Of a DNA stretch of 64,000 nucleotides, positions 38,101-46,821 are shown one piece after another. Both the position numbers and the translations under genes were made by a program. This stretch comes from Affinundibacterium macrobrachii. Lineage in GTDB: Bacteria; Pseudomonadota; Gammaproteobacteria; Burkholderiales; Burkholderiaceae_D. The stretch is taken from NCBI RefSeq assembly GCF_014652415.1, contig NZ_BMYT01000003.1, positions 372,001-436,000 of the forward strand, in the 5' to 3' direction. The notes beneath the pieces are model-generated. The model was not told where the DNA came from. It saw only the letters and a program-made list of their open reading frames with translations, and made no database searches. Within the stretch, counting starts at the first letter, position 1, and each line of letters starts with the position of its first letter.

Positions 38101-38388
38101 GTTAAAGATTAAAGTGAAGTAAGCACTGCCCTCATTTGCAGAGGCATTCAATTGGCGCACGCCAGAAATACTCTGCAAAGATTTCTCAATGCGATTTACG
38201 ATTTCACGTTCGACTGTCTCTGGTGAAGCACCAGGATAAGGAACAGAAACGCCGAGTACCGGTTCTTGTACATTCGGAATTTCATTCACGCGCAGTTTTG
38301 ACAAGGCCAGCAAACCCACGCACATCAAAGCAATAATGATGACGATAGTGGCGACTGGCCGTTTAATACTAAAATCGGATAGAAACAT
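35185..38388 (-). CDS. RND efflux pump, inner-membrane HAE1-type permease
   Basis: A 1067-residue proton-driven drug/metabolite efflux permease. It starts with the usual FLSDFSIKRPVATIVIIIAL, has two periplasmic loops each after a first helix, and the proton-relay aspartates in the fourth helix motif GVLIDDAIVVREN. A matching second-half motif GLVAKNAILLLDCARKRE is present. About 30 extra C-terminal residues form a further hydrophobic segment. It follows its adaptor gene by 1 bp. No TolC-type channel gene is nearby, so it must borrow one. The substrate is unknown. Confidence 0.92.
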   Translation of the reverse strand: MFLSDFSIKRPVATIVIIIALMCVGLLALSKLRVNEIPNVQEPVLGVSVPYPGASPETVEREIVNRIEKSLQSISGVRQLNASANEGSAYFTLIFNFDRNMIEASDDVRNAIASVRYKLPTEMREPIIERRDPNDQPIMQLALSSKTKSHAEISRLAEDDLSDRFRAVDGVAVVTVNGALKRELSVLLRAQKLREFNVSVSEVVNALRTQNSTAPVGKVRGTMDEKSIRLVGRLESPAEFEQIVVKRRGTEVIRLAQVATIQDGFAEISGFSVRNGNPNVGIMVMKSRDASTVSVANKIREQVAEINKTLPEGTKLEITQDGGKNAQKNLNNVIEALIFGAVLTIFVVYVFLNSWRSTLITALSLPTSVIAAFIAVWLCGFTLNFMTLLGLSLAIGVLIDDAIVVRENIVRHMENGSDRRTAALNGTAEIGLAVAATTFSIMAVFIPVAFMPGVSGEWFRPFALTVTSSVMVSLFISFTLDPMLSAYWGDPVDHHLQPKTGLSKTLERFNHWFDSKAEAYGSVIAWALHHRRWMGFIALVSFVLALVLHGMFGGTSFLPASDSGTVMISVRTPSSSSLEYSRLKVEKAAELARTLPETVATNSSVNITGGRVYVDIGKSTERKRSAAEVAVSLRAAVSTLVGAEYVVQDDLNNGGGKPVQIRFSGEDSRKLMEITSEFMDKLRKVPGAVDVGLSQQDPKDELQIELNRGLANSLGISANDAAQALRVSFAGVEVGDWVDPTGETRDVSVRLHPEDRVSADNIETLPIAVAGTDKMVPLEQIATITMGKGPARIEHADGKRMIAVSANVQGRSPGEVTSDALKIAKAINFPAGYGIELAGSAKNQNELFTEMTIALVMGIGLMYLILVMQFGSFTAPGAVMLSLPLSLIGVVLALLMTNGTLNLMSFIGIIMLMGLVAKNAILLLDCARKRESEGYDREDALIYAGRMRLRPILMTTFALIAGMLPVAIGVGEGGEFYRPLAIAIIGGTITSTLLTLLVVPTFYDSIEIARDRMVAKFRGRANRWNAFFAFIVTFIEAILTLIFVRLIFRLFMKLVNVVIGRRPQTSI

Positions 38389-38389
38389 A

Positions 38390-39550
38390 TTATTTTCCTG
38401 TCACGGAAGCCGCGGATGCTGCTGCCGCTGTTGCAGCAGCTGGCGCTGAACTAGCCGAAGCAACCAAGCTCACTTTCGAACCATCTTTAAAAGTTGACAT
38501 AGGTTGACGCAATACCTTGTCACCACTCTTTAATCCAGAAATAATTGCGTAATCACCACGGCGCACATCACGCTCGCCCAACACAACAGAGAGTCGTTTC
38601 AACAAACCATCTTGAACTGCCCAGACATAGGTTTTGTCGCCATCACGAATCAAAGCGGAACCAATCAAGGTCAAGGCTTCAGTACTACCCGCTTCAACAC
38701 GCCCCTCTGCATATAAACCAGATACGTGTGGCTGCTCTTTACCGACAAAATCGACTAATACTTCAACTTGACGCGTGGTGGCATTTGCCGCTGGATCAAC
38801 CCGGCGTACTTTGCCAATAAATTGTTGGTCGTAGCCGTTGATCTTGAAACTAACAGATTGTCCTGCTTTCACAATATTGACGGACTCAGCAGAGATCAAA
38901 CCTTGGAAGCGCAAGCTATTTGGGTCAATCACTTTCATGATCTCTTTACCGATTTGCGCCGTGTCACCGTTCGACACTTTACGCTCACTCACAATGCCAT
39001 CAAATGGTGCGCGAATTTCGGTACGTTGCAGTTGCTGTCGCGCAGCGACGCTACGCGCCTTCGCCGCGACTAATTCGCTTTGCGCGTTGTTACGACGAAT
39101 CTCAGCATCTTCTAATGCTTGCATCGATGTCATGCCGGATGCACGCAAGGTCTTCAAGCGTTCCAATTGACGTTCTGCTTGATCTAATGTTTGCTGCGCA
39201 GCGCGGGCACCTTGTTCCGCGGACGCTAATTGATCACGAAAAGTCGTGTCATCTAAACGTACTAACAAATCACCACGGCGCACTACTTCTCCGTTTTCCT
39301 TCAGTACTTGCATCACAATCGCTGACACTTCAGCACGCAAATCTGCTTTGCGTTCAGGCTGAATTGTCCCGGTAATTACCGGACCAGAAGCGAGCGAATT
39401 GTTCTGTATCGTGACATAATCTTCCGCAGTAATTTGCAGAGGTCGTTCTGCAGTAGCGGCTTTATCGGATGCTTTACTATCCTTGCCTCCCTGTCCGCAC
39501 GCTGCCAAAACAAGGCACAAACTAAGGATGAGTAAACTTGGTCGCGACAT
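38390..39550 (-). CDS. RND efflux periplasmic adaptor, lipoprotein
   Basis: A 386-residue membrane-fusion protein linking the RND pump to an outer-membrane channel. The signal peptide ends in a lipobox LVLAAC (Cys18), so the protein is anchored to the membrane by lipid. The lipoyl/biotinyl-like halves (ADLRAEVSAIVMQVLKENG and IRAPFDGIVSERKVSNGD) flank a helical hairpin of about residues 100-165. The start at 39550 has a GGAGG site 9 bp upstream; a longer frame from 39595 would destroy the signal peptide. The tail is an Ala-rich low-complexity stretch. Confidence 0.9.
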   Translation of the reverse strand: MSRPSLLILSLCLVLAACGQGGKDSKASDKAATAERPLQITAEDYVTIQNNSLASGPVITGTIQPERKADLRAEVSAIVMQVLKENGEVVRRGDLLVRLDDTTFRDQLASAEQGARAAQQTLDQAERQLERLKTLRASGMTSMQALEDAEIRRNNAQSELVAAKARSVAARQQLQRTEIRAPFDGIVSERKVSNGDTAQIGKEIMKVIDPNSLRFQGLISAESVNIVKAGQSVSFKINGYDQQFIGKVRRVDPAANATTRQVEVLVDFVGKEQPHVSGLYAEGRVEAGSTEALTLIGSALIRDGDKTYVWAVQDGLLKRLSVVLGERDVRRGDYAIISGLKSGDKVLRQPMSTFKDGSKVSLVASASSAPAAATAAAASAASVTGK

Positions 39551-39720
39551 AAAAAAACCTCCGAAAATTGAATCGATCTTTGAACCCGCTACCATACGTA
39601 AAGTTCAATACTTTGTCACTAGAACTCTGATTTGTATTGTCTTGAGCGAGACAAATTGCGCAGAAAATCAAATTCTGATCTGTAACAACAGGAAAATTAT
39701 ATTTAATTGACATCAAATAT

Positions 39721-39752
39721 AAAAACGACCATCAATCTTGATGGTCGTTTTT
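39721..39752 (-). terminator. Terminator after the fasciclin gene
   Basis: A perfect 15-bp inverted repeat (aaaaacgaccatcaa/ttgatggtcgttttt) with a 2-base loop. The A and T ends make it usable on both strands; it follows the fasciclin stop by 72 bp. Confidence 0.85.
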
Positions 39753-39824
39753 AATGACGTATATCGCATTCCAGTTAGCATGAGGTTGTGTTCAAAGCTA
39801 ACAATCATTGGCGATTTTTACTGA

Positions 39825-40280
39825 TTATTTTGGAATCACTACTGTATCAATAACATGAATCACACCATTGTCGGCCACGATATCGGTTGCGGTAACATTG
39901 GCATTGTCTACTTTCACACCGCCAGTTGTACTAACTGTTAATGAAGCACCTTGTACCGTTTTGACTTTACCTGCTTTGACGTCAGCCGCCATCACTTTAC
40001 CTGGTACCACGTGATAGGTTAATACAGCAGTCAACTTAGCTTTGTCTTTTAACAAAGCCTCTAAATCCGCTTTTGGAATTTTGGCAAATGCAGCATCGGT
40101 TGGCGCGAATACCGTGAATGGGCCTTTGCCTTTCAAGGTATCCACCAAACCAGCTGCTTTCAAAGCAGTTGCTAAGGTTGTGAAGTTACCAGCACCAACG
40201 GCGGTATCAACGATGTCTTTTGCATGGACGGAAAAAGAAGCTGCGATACTTAATACTGAAGCAAGAATAATACGTTTCAT
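39825..40280 (-). CDS. Fasciclin (FAS1) domain protein, secreted
   Basis: A 151-residue protein consisting of a signal peptide ([20 protein letters not shown]) and one FAS1 adhesion domain. Both family blocks are present: H1 as [19 protein letters not shown] and H2 as [11 protein letters not shown] with the YHVVPGKV motif between them. FAS1 proteins act in adhesion or cell-surface contact; the bacterial single-domain form is usually periplasmic or secreted. An AAGGAG ribosome binding site precedes the ATG. Flanked by its own terminator, it is monocistronic. Confidence 0.92.
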   Translation of the reverse strand: MKRIILASVLSIAASFSVHAKDIVDTAVGAGNFTTLATALKAAGLVDTLKGKGPFTVFAPTDAAFAKIPKADLEALLKDKAKLTAVLTYHVVPGKVMAADVKAGKVKTVQGASLTVSTTGGVKVDNANVTATDIVADNGVIHVIDTVVIPK

Positions 40281-40837
40281 GGAATACTCCTTAGTAGATA
40301 AAAACGAAGATAAATAAAATGCTATTTACAAATTAAAGCTACAACATTCATCAGATAACAATCTGTGGGCTACTTGTATTTCTGTTCTACTTCAATGCTT
40401 TGTGCGCTAGTTGATTGACGACGCCAGCGCATTTTATACCAATCGGTTTTAATGTCTACTAATTAGTAACATAAAATACCGATTAGTATCGTGACATTTT
40501 GACCCGTTCTTATCATCGTATTTTTCACTTCATAAGTCCGATAAAAAATCAGTTAAATTGAATCCCAAGCTATGTCGAACATATTCGACACTTATTCCAG
40601 ATCAAGCTAAATCCTGCGATAAGCCGTACCGTAAGCCTGATCCAACTTGAGTTTATAGGGGCTTAGCCGTATACTTCTGCGCGCGTGACACAATCACCGA
40701 TTTTTTACCTGCTACCCGCTTGGTAGAAACCCGATTTACCAACTCATAGTCCCTTTTCATCCACCTATTTTTTTTGCGGCACTGGATCAAGCTGGCGCAT
40801 CTGCCAGACTGCACCACATCCGCGCGGAGCCATAAGC
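40281..40837. other. 557-bp intergenic region
   Basis: It separates the divergent fasciclin and amino-acid dehydrogenase genes. The only structure I see is a 50-bp nested palindrome at 40438-40487, listed separately. No open frame here has protein-like features. Confidence 0.5.
40438..40487. promoter_or_regulatory. 50-bp nested palindrome, candidate operator
   Basis: The outer arms accaatcggttttaatgt and acataaaataccgattagt pair with two or three mismatches, and the centre is a perfect 12-bp palindrome, tactaattagta (40457-40468). No T run follows, so a terminator is unlikely. Placed between two divergent genes, it looks like a regulator binding site; the regulator is unknown. Confidence 0.5.
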
Positions 40838-41869
40838 ATGACCGCCTTTGTATTCAACGAAGTCAATTTCGATAATCACGAACAAGTCGTTTTCGCATCA
40901 GAAGCCAAATCCGGCTTAAAAGCCATTATCGCCGTCCACAACACCAACCTCGGTCCAGCAATGGGCGGTTGCCGTATGTGGAATTACGCCAGCGAAGCAG
41001 AAGCAGTACGCGACGTATTGCGCCTCTCACGTGGCATGACCTACAAAAACGCCGTAGCTGGCTTGCCAATTGGCGGCGGCAAGAGCGTGATCATCGGCAA
41101 TCCAAAGACAGATAAAACACCGGCTTTGTTCGAAGCGCTCGGTGAGGCTTTAGAACGTCTCGGTGGCCGCTACATTACGGCAGAAGACGTCGGCACTAGC
41201 CCAGCAGACATGGCAAACGTGGCAAGCAAAACGAAATACGTCGCTGGTTTAGGCGATCGTGGTGATCCATCTCCATTTACAGCTTTGGGTTGCTTCGTTG
41301 GTGCGCAGGCTGCGGTTAAACATCATTTCAAACGCGATAGTTTCGACGGCTTAACGGTGGCATTGCAAGGCTTGGGTCACGTTGGTTACGACTATGCACG
41401 TCGCTTGCACGAAGCGGGTGCGAAATTGGTGGTGGCTGATATCGATCAAAACTCTTTGAAACGCGCACAAGAAGAATTTGGCGCGACAGTAGTTGATGTC
41501 AACGCGATTTACGACGTAGAAGCCGACATTTATGCGCCATGCGCATTAGGTGCAACTTTGAACCCAGACACCATGAATCGCTTGAAAGTAAAAATCGTTG
41601 CAGGCGGTGCAAACAATCAATTGGCAACACCTGAAATCGGTGAAGTTTGTCGTCAAAAAGGTATATTGTACGCACCAGATTTCGTCATCAATGCCGGTGG
41701 CATCATCAAGGTTTGCTATGAATACATGAACACACCAGAAGACGGTATGGACGCCCACGTACGCCGTATCGGTGATACTTTAGCGGAAGTATTTGCACGT
41801 GCTGACTCCGAAGGCGTACCAACTAGTGTGATTGCAGATCGATTGGCTGAAGAGCGTTTTAAGAAGTAA
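40838..41869 (+). CDS. Leu/Val/Phe-type amino-acid dehydrogenase
   Basis: A 343-residue NAD-linked enzyme of the Glu/Leu/Phe/Val dehydrogenase superfamily, short form, which oxidatively deaminates branched-chain or aromatic amino acids to 2-oxo acids. The catalytic lysine segment is GLPIGGGKSVIIGNP (after the MTYKNA substrate-binding block, with AAVAGL nearby), the second catalytic region is ITAEDVGTSPADM, and the dinucleotide motif is GLGHVGYDYARRL followed by D in VVADID. A GGAG site precedes the ATG. Leucine or phenylalanine preference cannot be told from sequence by eye. Confidence 0.88.
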   Translation: MTAFVFNEVNFDNHEQVVFASEAKSGLKAIIAVHNTNLGPAMGGCRMWNYASEAEAVRDVLRLSRGMTYKNAVAGLPIGGGKSVIIGNPKTDKTPALFEALGEALERLGGRYITAEDVGTSPADMANVASKTKYVAGLGDRGDPSPFTALGCFVGAQAAVKHHFKRDSFDGLTVALQGLGHVGYDYARRLHEAGAKLVVADIDQNSLKRAQEEFGATVVDVNAIYDVEADIYAPCALGATLNPDTMNRLKVKIVAGGANNQLATPEIGEVCRQKGILYAPDFVINAGGIIKVCYEYMNTPEDGMDAHVRRIGDTLAEVFARADSEGVPTSVIADRLAEERFKK

Positions 41870-41937
41870 TTCGCTACGCTAAACGCCTGGCTTGGAATTA
41901 GATGCATCGCTGCACGAAAAGCGAATTCCAAGCGAAC

Positions 41938-41974
41938 AAAAAAAATCCCGCAAAATTAATTGCGGGATTTTTTT
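41938..41974. terminator. Bidirectional terminator
   Basis: Stem aaatcccgca (41943-41952) with tgcgggattt (41961-41970), preceded by an A run and followed by a T run. It serves the dehydrogenase gene and the convergent PBP-like gene. Confidence 0.9.
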
Positions 41975-42015
41975 CATCTAAAGGTGTATCTAGCTGTGTG
42001 AAGCTAGCTTGCAAA

Positions 42016-42438
42016 TTAATGCGCTGTATAAACCACTTTCACACTCGCATTCACCGCACTTTTTTCCATGATACCGATACAGTTTGGATTTGCAGCGATT
42101 AGTTTAAGTATCTCAGCTGAATCACCGACTTCTCGCGGTGCACTTCCCTTGCCACTAAAAACCAAACGCGACCAAATTGCTTTGGCTTGTGCTTCATTTT
42201 TACCCAATACTTTTTCAAAGAATTCAGTACGCACAGCACCTGAAGAAATCAACAAAGGCAATGCTTGTCCACCACCTGGGAACTCTTTGCTGTTGCCTAA
42301 ATAAATATCGGCGATCTGATCTTTGCTTAAAGTCGCAACCGCACTTTTTGCAGAAACCACGATCACGTGTTCAGCGTAGGCGAGCTGCGTACCAGCGAAA
42401 ATTGCCAGACCAACTAATGTCTTAGAGAATAATTTCAT
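42016..42438 (-). CDS. Small PBP-like (PstS-type) periplasmic protein
   Basis: A 140-residue exported protein with a signal peptide (MKLFSKTLVGLAIFAGTQLAYA). It has the half-size periplasmic-binding-like domain found in many proteobacteria beside outer-membrane porins, annotated as phosphate ABC transporter substrate-binding-like: VVVSAKSAVATLSKDQIADIY, GNSKEFPGG, and the tail NPNCIGIMEK. No ABC permease is encoded here. It lies 12 bp downstream of the porin-like gene, so they form an operon. Its ligand is unknown. Confidence 0.8.
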   Translation of the reverse strand: MKLFSKTLVGLAIFAGTQLAYAEHVIVVSAKSAVATLSKDQIADIYLGNSKEFPGGGQALPLLISSGAVRTEFFEKVLGKNEAQAKAIWSRLVFSGKGSAPREVGDSAEILKLIAANPNCIGIMEKSAVNASVKVVYTAH

Positions 42439-42450
42439 GTTGGGCCTCGC

Positions 42451-43722
42451 TTAAAATACGAAATCAAGATTAACGGTAAACATCGACACCTTGCCATCGA
42501 AACCATTTGGTTTGCCTAACAATGAAGTCTCATAACTTTGGAAACCAGATGACGCACCGACTGCAGGATTCTTCATTTTCATGCGTTCATATTGCGCTTT
42601 TAATGCGAGGTTTTTAGCAAAGTCCCAGCGTACACCAAGTGTTACTGCATCACGTGAAGGATCGCCAGTACCCATGTAAGATTGATTGAGGTAATTTAGC
42701 TGCGCTCTTAATGCAGCTGGAGCAGCGACACCCGGTGCCAAAGCAGTTTTAGTTGCATCAACTTTAAAGTTGCTTAAGCCAGCATACGGAGTGAAGTCAC
42801 CATAACGATATCCCGCCATCACATTCCAACCAGATACTGAGCCAATTACTACACTATTGGTATCTCGTTTAGACCACTCGGCTTGACCTATCCATTCACC
42901 ATTGTCAAATGTTGCTCCCACCGTCGCAATTTTTGCTTCAATGTTAGAACGACTCGCTTGCGATGCAATCACAGAAGCGCAATTGGTACATACCACTGCA
43001 GGTAGAGAAACCAGTGCTTTAATATTCGCTTCTACAGTTGGTGCATTGACCGAAGCGTCATACCAAGAGTAACCCGCACGCACGCTCCAAGAGTCTTGCG
43101 CCCATTTCAAAGAAACGCCTTTAACACGACTCAAATCGACGTCACCACCGGCAACACTGACATTGGTCTTACCGAAGAAACCCTCAGCTTGCAACATACC
43201 ATCGCCAACTTTTTTATCCCAGCGCGCAGTTGCACCATCTTGATAAGTAATTGGATTAACTTGGTAGATTTCGGATTGTGGGCGCGCCATGGTTTGCGCG
43301 TAATTCAAATTACGATAATCCGACATAATAAAAATTGGCGCGACCGTGCGTCCAAGTTTAACGTCGATTTCTGAAGTAATCGGATAGGACACATAAGCCC
43401 ACTCGACAGTCGGCTTATTACTGTTATTGATGTCCTTTTTGGAGATCAATTGCACAACCGCTTTCAGCTTACCGTGCGGATTCAAAGTTGCTTGAATCGA
43501 CGCTTGGCTATCACCATCAAAACGCCAATCTTTGAATGAAACGACACGCTGACGCTGATCAGTGCGAACACCTGCAACATCACTGCTACCTTTGTAAGTA
43601 CCTATCGTGCCGAACCCATCAATTTTCAACCAATCGCTGAACTCATCAGCCTGCGCCACTGGCACAGCCGTAAAACTGGCGATACTTGCTAAAACTAGAG
43701 GATAAATGTATTGCGATTTCAT
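42451..43722 (-). CDS. Porin-like outer-membrane beta-barrel protein
   Basis: A 423-residue protein with a signal peptide (YPLVLASIASFTAVPVAQA) followed by alternating beta strands of a barrel and a C-terminal aromatic residue (NLDFVF), the outer-membrane insertion signal. The start at 43722 has an AAGGAAAG ribosome binding site; the upstream frame from 43854 would hide the signal peptide. Repeated short strands such as DVKLGRTVAPIFIMSDYR and VSLKWAQDSWSVRAGYSWY fit a 14-16-strand porin. The partner gene encodes a PBP-like protein, so uptake of a small anion or organic solute is plausible. Confidence 0.8.
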   Translation of the reverse strand: MKSQYIYPLVLASIASFTAVPVAQADEFSDWLKIDGFGTIGTYKGSSDVAGVRTDQRQRVVSFKDWRFDGDSQASIQATLNPHGKLKAVVQLISKKDINNSNKPTVEWAYVSYPITSEIDVKLGRTVAPIFIMSDYRNLNYAQTMARPQSEIYQVNPITYQDGATARWDKKVGDGMLQAEGFFGKTNVSVAGGDVDLSRVKGVSLKWAQDSWSVRAGYSWYDASVNAPTVEANIKALVSLPAVVCTNCASVIASQASRSNIEAKIATVGATFDNGEWIGQAEWSKRDTNSVVIGSVSGWNVMAGYRYGDFTPYAGLSNFKVDATKTALAPGVAAPAALRAQLNYLNQSYMGTGDPSRDAVTLGVRWDFAKNLALKAQYERMKMKNPAVGASSGFQSYETSLLGKPNGFDGKVSMFTVNLDFVF

Positions 43723-43854
43723 ATTGCTTTCCTTTATTTTTGTAACTAAATGGAGTAAGTCTTGGATCGAACTTCGTTGGGACAGAGACAAAAACAGCAT
43801 AGAAATAAACAGCAAAAAATCTTCAAACTCAGATGCATCAGCAGATTCACACAC

Positions 43855-44426
43855 CAGAATCCCATTTTTACAACGGTGTTGAATTCATACTAGCAACATT
43901 CAGAAATTCGTCAAAGTTATTTCCAGACAAAAACTATTTTGGCAATTTTTTACAACGTTTCCTTAAATTTAGGACTAGCTAATCCCATAAGTGTCGAATA
44001 ACTATCCATCTAGCCACTAACTTAATTACGTTTTCTTGGTGTTGAAACCGGTATCCGTAACTCGCTCTTAGGCTATTAAAATCATTAATCATTGAGATTA
44101 GTGCACATGCTAACAGGGAAAAAATGTTGCCGTGCATCATCTTTTCTGGTTTAACGAAGTTTTACAAATTCTGCACACCAACAGACCAACAAAACTCTGT
44201 CAATTTCGCTACCAGAACTGACGAGTAAAAAAATAAGCATGCGACAAGAGCAGCAGCAACAAACAATAATTCTCATAAAAATCAATCAATTACGCATGCA
44301 TTTGTCAAACTGAAGGTATACCATCTAGGCTTTATTTCAAGCGATGCAATCGATTGCGAAAACCACGCTCACTGTTGCGGCAGTGAAGTGAATTTGCATA
44401 TCAGATAGCAATTTACCTACATCAGA
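43855..44426. other. 572-bp intergenic region, nothing recognised
   Basis: The region upstream of the divergent porin and sugar-permease genes. It is AT-rich and must hold both promoters. A short word gcatgcg near 44237 recurs inverted about 50 bp later; I see no gene, terminator or repeat that I can support. Confidence 0.4.
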
Positions 44427-45872
44427 ATGAGACAAATGAAACAAGAACCAGCGCAGTCGCAAACACATTGGGGACAATTTATTCCTTTGGTATCGGTGTT
44501 CTTTTTTTGGGGCTTTGTTGCAGCGGGCAATGACATTCTGATTCCAGTTTTTAAACACGCTTTTCAATTAACGCAAACCCAAAGTCAATTTGTCTCTTTG
44601 TCGTTTTATGTGGCATACACAGTTGGATCAGTACTGTATTTATTGGTCTCAAAACTCATCAAAGAAGATGTGACAAAACGCATCGGTTACAAGAATAGTT
44701 TGGTGACTGGTTTGTGCATTTCTGCGTTCGGCACTTTATTGTTTTACCCCGCTGCCAATTTGGCGTCTTTTGATTTAATGCTGTCGGGATTATTTATCGT
44801 TGGTCTAGGCTTCTCACTGCTACAAACCACCGCCAACCCTTTAGCCATTTCACTGGGCACGGCTAACACTGCTTCACAACGTTTAACGCTTGCGGGTGGC
44901 GTCAATAATTTTGGTACAACGATAGGGCCTTTGATTATCGCGTTTGCGATTTTTGGTGCACCTTCTGGTAACAACGAAATGAGTATCGAGAGTGTCAAAA
45001 TCCCTTATCTGGTGCTAGGCGCTGCGTTTGTACTGGTCGCCATCTTTCTCAAATTTTCATCGATACCCAATCACCCAAACCCAACAGTCATCAATCTCGA
45101 ACAAGAGAGCTCGCAAACTTCTGCATTGCAGTTCCCTCAGCTATTGATGGGCATGGCTGCCATCTTTGTTTATGTGGGCGTTGAAGTATCCACTGCCAGC
45201 AATCTGCCCGGCTATATGGAAACCACGCAGGGCTATCAAACCAAAGACATCGCGCCGTTCATCTCTTTGTACTGGGCGAGCTTGATGATAGGACGTTGGA
45301 CCGGCGGCGTTGAAGCATTTAATTTGCAGGCAGGTGCTGCCAAGATCGCCAAGTTCCTGGTGCCGTATGCTGCATTCAGCGTATTTTTGCTAGTCAATGC
45401 CATCGCACAACATGATTTGAGCCACTTCTATGTGTACGGCGCAGTCGTGCTAGTTTTAATTGCCGCCGATATCGCCAGCCAAGGCAATCCCGCCAAAATG
45501 CTACTGATTTTTTCATTACTCGGTATCTCAGGCTTAGTGTTGGGAATGAGCACCAGCGGCATGCTAAGCGTTTATGCCTTCACCAGCATAGGATTGTTTT
45601 GCAGCACCTTATGGCCCTGCATTTTTACCTTGGCGATCAGTGGCTTGGGCAAACATACAGGCCAAGGCAGCAACTACCTAATCATGATGATTATGGGCGG
45701 CGGCATAGTGAGTTGGATACAAGGCATGGTATCCGAGAAAATTGGCATACAAATGAGTTACCTTGTAGGTGTTGTTTGCTTTGCTTACCTTGCCCTCTAT
45801 GCTTTGCTAGTACCTGGTATTTTGGCTAAGCAGGGAATTCATTTAGATAAAAAATCTGCTGTGGGACATTGA
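44427..45872 (+). CDS. FucP/GluP-type sugar MFS transporter
   Basis: A 481-residue major-facilitator protein of the fucose:H+ symporter (FHS) family, with twelve predicted helices. The first helix FIPLVSVFFFWGFVAAGNDIL carries the FHS pattern, and GFSLLQTTANPLAISLG with ANTASQRLTLAGGVNNFGTTIGP is the conserved middle block of FucP/GluP proteins. It should import a monosaccharide with protons. A second ATG at 44436 is an alternative start. It is not flanked by sugar catabolic genes. It ends about 100 bp before the distal edge of the integron array. Confidence 0.85.
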   Translation: MRQMKQEPAQSQTHWGQFIPLVSVFFFWGFVAAGNDILIPVFKHAFQLTQTQSQFVSLSFYVAYTVGSVLYLLVSKLIKEDVTKRIGYKNSLVTGLCISAFGTLLFYPAANLASFDLMLSGLFIVGLGFSLLQTTANPLAISLGTANTASQRLTLAGGVNNFGTTIGPLIIAFAIFGAPSGNNEMSIESVKIPYLVLGAAFVLVAIFLKFSSIPNHPNPTVINLEQESSQTSALQFPQLLMGMAAIFVYVGVEVSTASNLPGYMETTQGYQTKDIAPFISLYWASLMIGRWTGGVEAFNLQAGAAKIAKFLVPYAAFSVFLLVNAIAQHDLSHFYVYGAVVLVLIAADIASQGNPAKMLLIFSLLGISGLVLGMSTSGMLSVYAFTSIGLFCSTLWPCIFTLAISGLGKHTGQGSNYLIMMIMGGGIVSWIQGMVSEKIGIQMSYLVGVVCFAYLALYALLVPGILAKQGIHLDKKSAVGH

Positions 45873-45970
45873 GCTTGGTTTGATTTTTTTGGGTTGGGGA
45901 ATTGACGTGCAGCTTCGTGAAGTGCGGCTACATTGTTTGGGAGTTTGCTAGTAAAGGATTCAGAATACCG

Positions 45971-46092
45971 CATCAACGCAGAGCTGATCGGAACTGCGCG
46001 CGACGCACAGAAATCGATGAGCAGATGATTGAAAAAGTGCCGAATATTGAAACGCCGGCAAGTGCAGCTTCCCATAGAGCGCTATGTTGGCG
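45971..46092 (-). repeat. attC site 1 (distal end of cassette array)
   Basis: On the minus strand the site runs from R'' CGCCAAC (46086-46092) to R' GTTGATG (45971-45977), 122 bp. The L arms next to the boxes are complementary with an unpaired base (ggaagctgc against ggaactgc), the hallmark of attC sites. It closes the cassette holding the STM3941-like gene and is similar in sequence to attC 4. Confidence 0.8.
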
Positions 46093-46155
46093 TATAGACT
46101 CTCACTGCATTAGCATTTAGTTGTAAGTATTTGCCTATCATGAACAAACCAAGAA

Positions 46156-46722
46156 TTAGACATGCACCTCTTCTGTTGAATTTCTTGCGACATTTGAACG
46201 TTGATGATAATCGCCCCAATACTGTTCAACCACCTTTACCAACTCGGCAAATTCGATATTCAGATTACCGACTACGATTCCAAAAGGACTCGGATATCCA
46301 AACCTATTTCCCGTTCTGGCAAAAAACCGCCGAATTTTTGTTCTGGATTGAAGGTATTTCTCGGGATCAAAAAGAACAATAAACATCATGGCCGTTTGTT
46401 CTGGTTGCGCAACTTCTATTGCCTTTATGTCGGACCAAGCCAAAAAGCCATTCTGCCATGTCGCCGAATGATCAGTGAGACCATGCTTGTCGATAATTAA
46501 CCCGGGGGTCTTAATCGCTAATCTCAGACCGAAAGGCAAAAGAGTTGCAGCAATAAGAAGTAGCAAGACGCCCATTGCAACGTGAAACAAACGCAAGACC
46601 AATACATTCGCTTCTTGTCCAGAAGTGATGAACCACCAACCCATAAAGATTAGGCCTCCCATCATTGCCAACCACAGGAATGTGAGCTTACCTTTTTTTA
46701 GACTGATCTCTACTGATTCCAT
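46156..46722 (-). CDS. Cassette gene 5: STM3941-like membrane protein
   Basis: A 188-residue protein with two membrane helices (about residues 14-34 and 43-70) and a cytoplasmic C-terminal domain (IKTPGLIIDKHGLTDHSATW; FLAWSDIKAIEV). The pattern matches the STM3941 family of small membrane proteins, whose function is unknown. The ATG lies 11 bp after the R' box of attC 2, and the stop is 64 bp before attC 1, so it is the fifth and last gene of a five-gene cassette array. Identity with the family is by pattern and not certain. Confidence 0.65.
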   Translation of the reverse strand: MESVEISLKKGKLTFLWLAMMGGLIFMGWWFITSGQEANVLVLRLFHVAMGVLLLLIAATLLPFGLRLAIKTPGLIIDKHGLTDHSATWQNGFLAWSDIKAIEVAQPEQTAMMFIVLFDPEKYLQSRTKIRRFFARTGNRFGYPSPFGIVVGNLNIEFAELVKVVEQYWGDYHQRSNVARNSTEEVHV

Positions 46723-46733
46723 AATTCGATGAT

Positions 46734-46821
46734 GTTTAACGTTGAGGTGAACGGGGAGCCGTCACCAAGTTCACAAATACGAAATACATGATGACAACTC
46801 CGTTCGACCGCTTAGTTATGT
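46734..46821 (-). repeat. attC site 2
   Basis: R'' is ACATAAC (46815-46821) and R' is GTTAAAC (46734-46740), 88 bp. The arms next to the boxes pair (taagcggtcgaacgg against ccgttcacctcaac, imperfect). The R'' box contains the stop codon of cassette gene 4. Confidence 0.75.

Noticed and set aside
41899-41937. Inverted cttggaatt/aattccaag pair after the amino-acid dehydrogenase gene
   Set aside because: A real but short inverted repeat; the stronger terminator just downstream explains transcription end, and no second copy was found.
45839-46075. Minus-strand frame of 78 codons at the distal end of the integron
   Set aside because: It starts inside attC 1 and overlaps the end of the sugar permease gene; no ribosome binding site or family features.
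46131-46500. Plus-strand frames across cassette 5
   Set aside because: They are antisense to the STM3941-like cassette gene, which has start and stop placed at attC boundaries.
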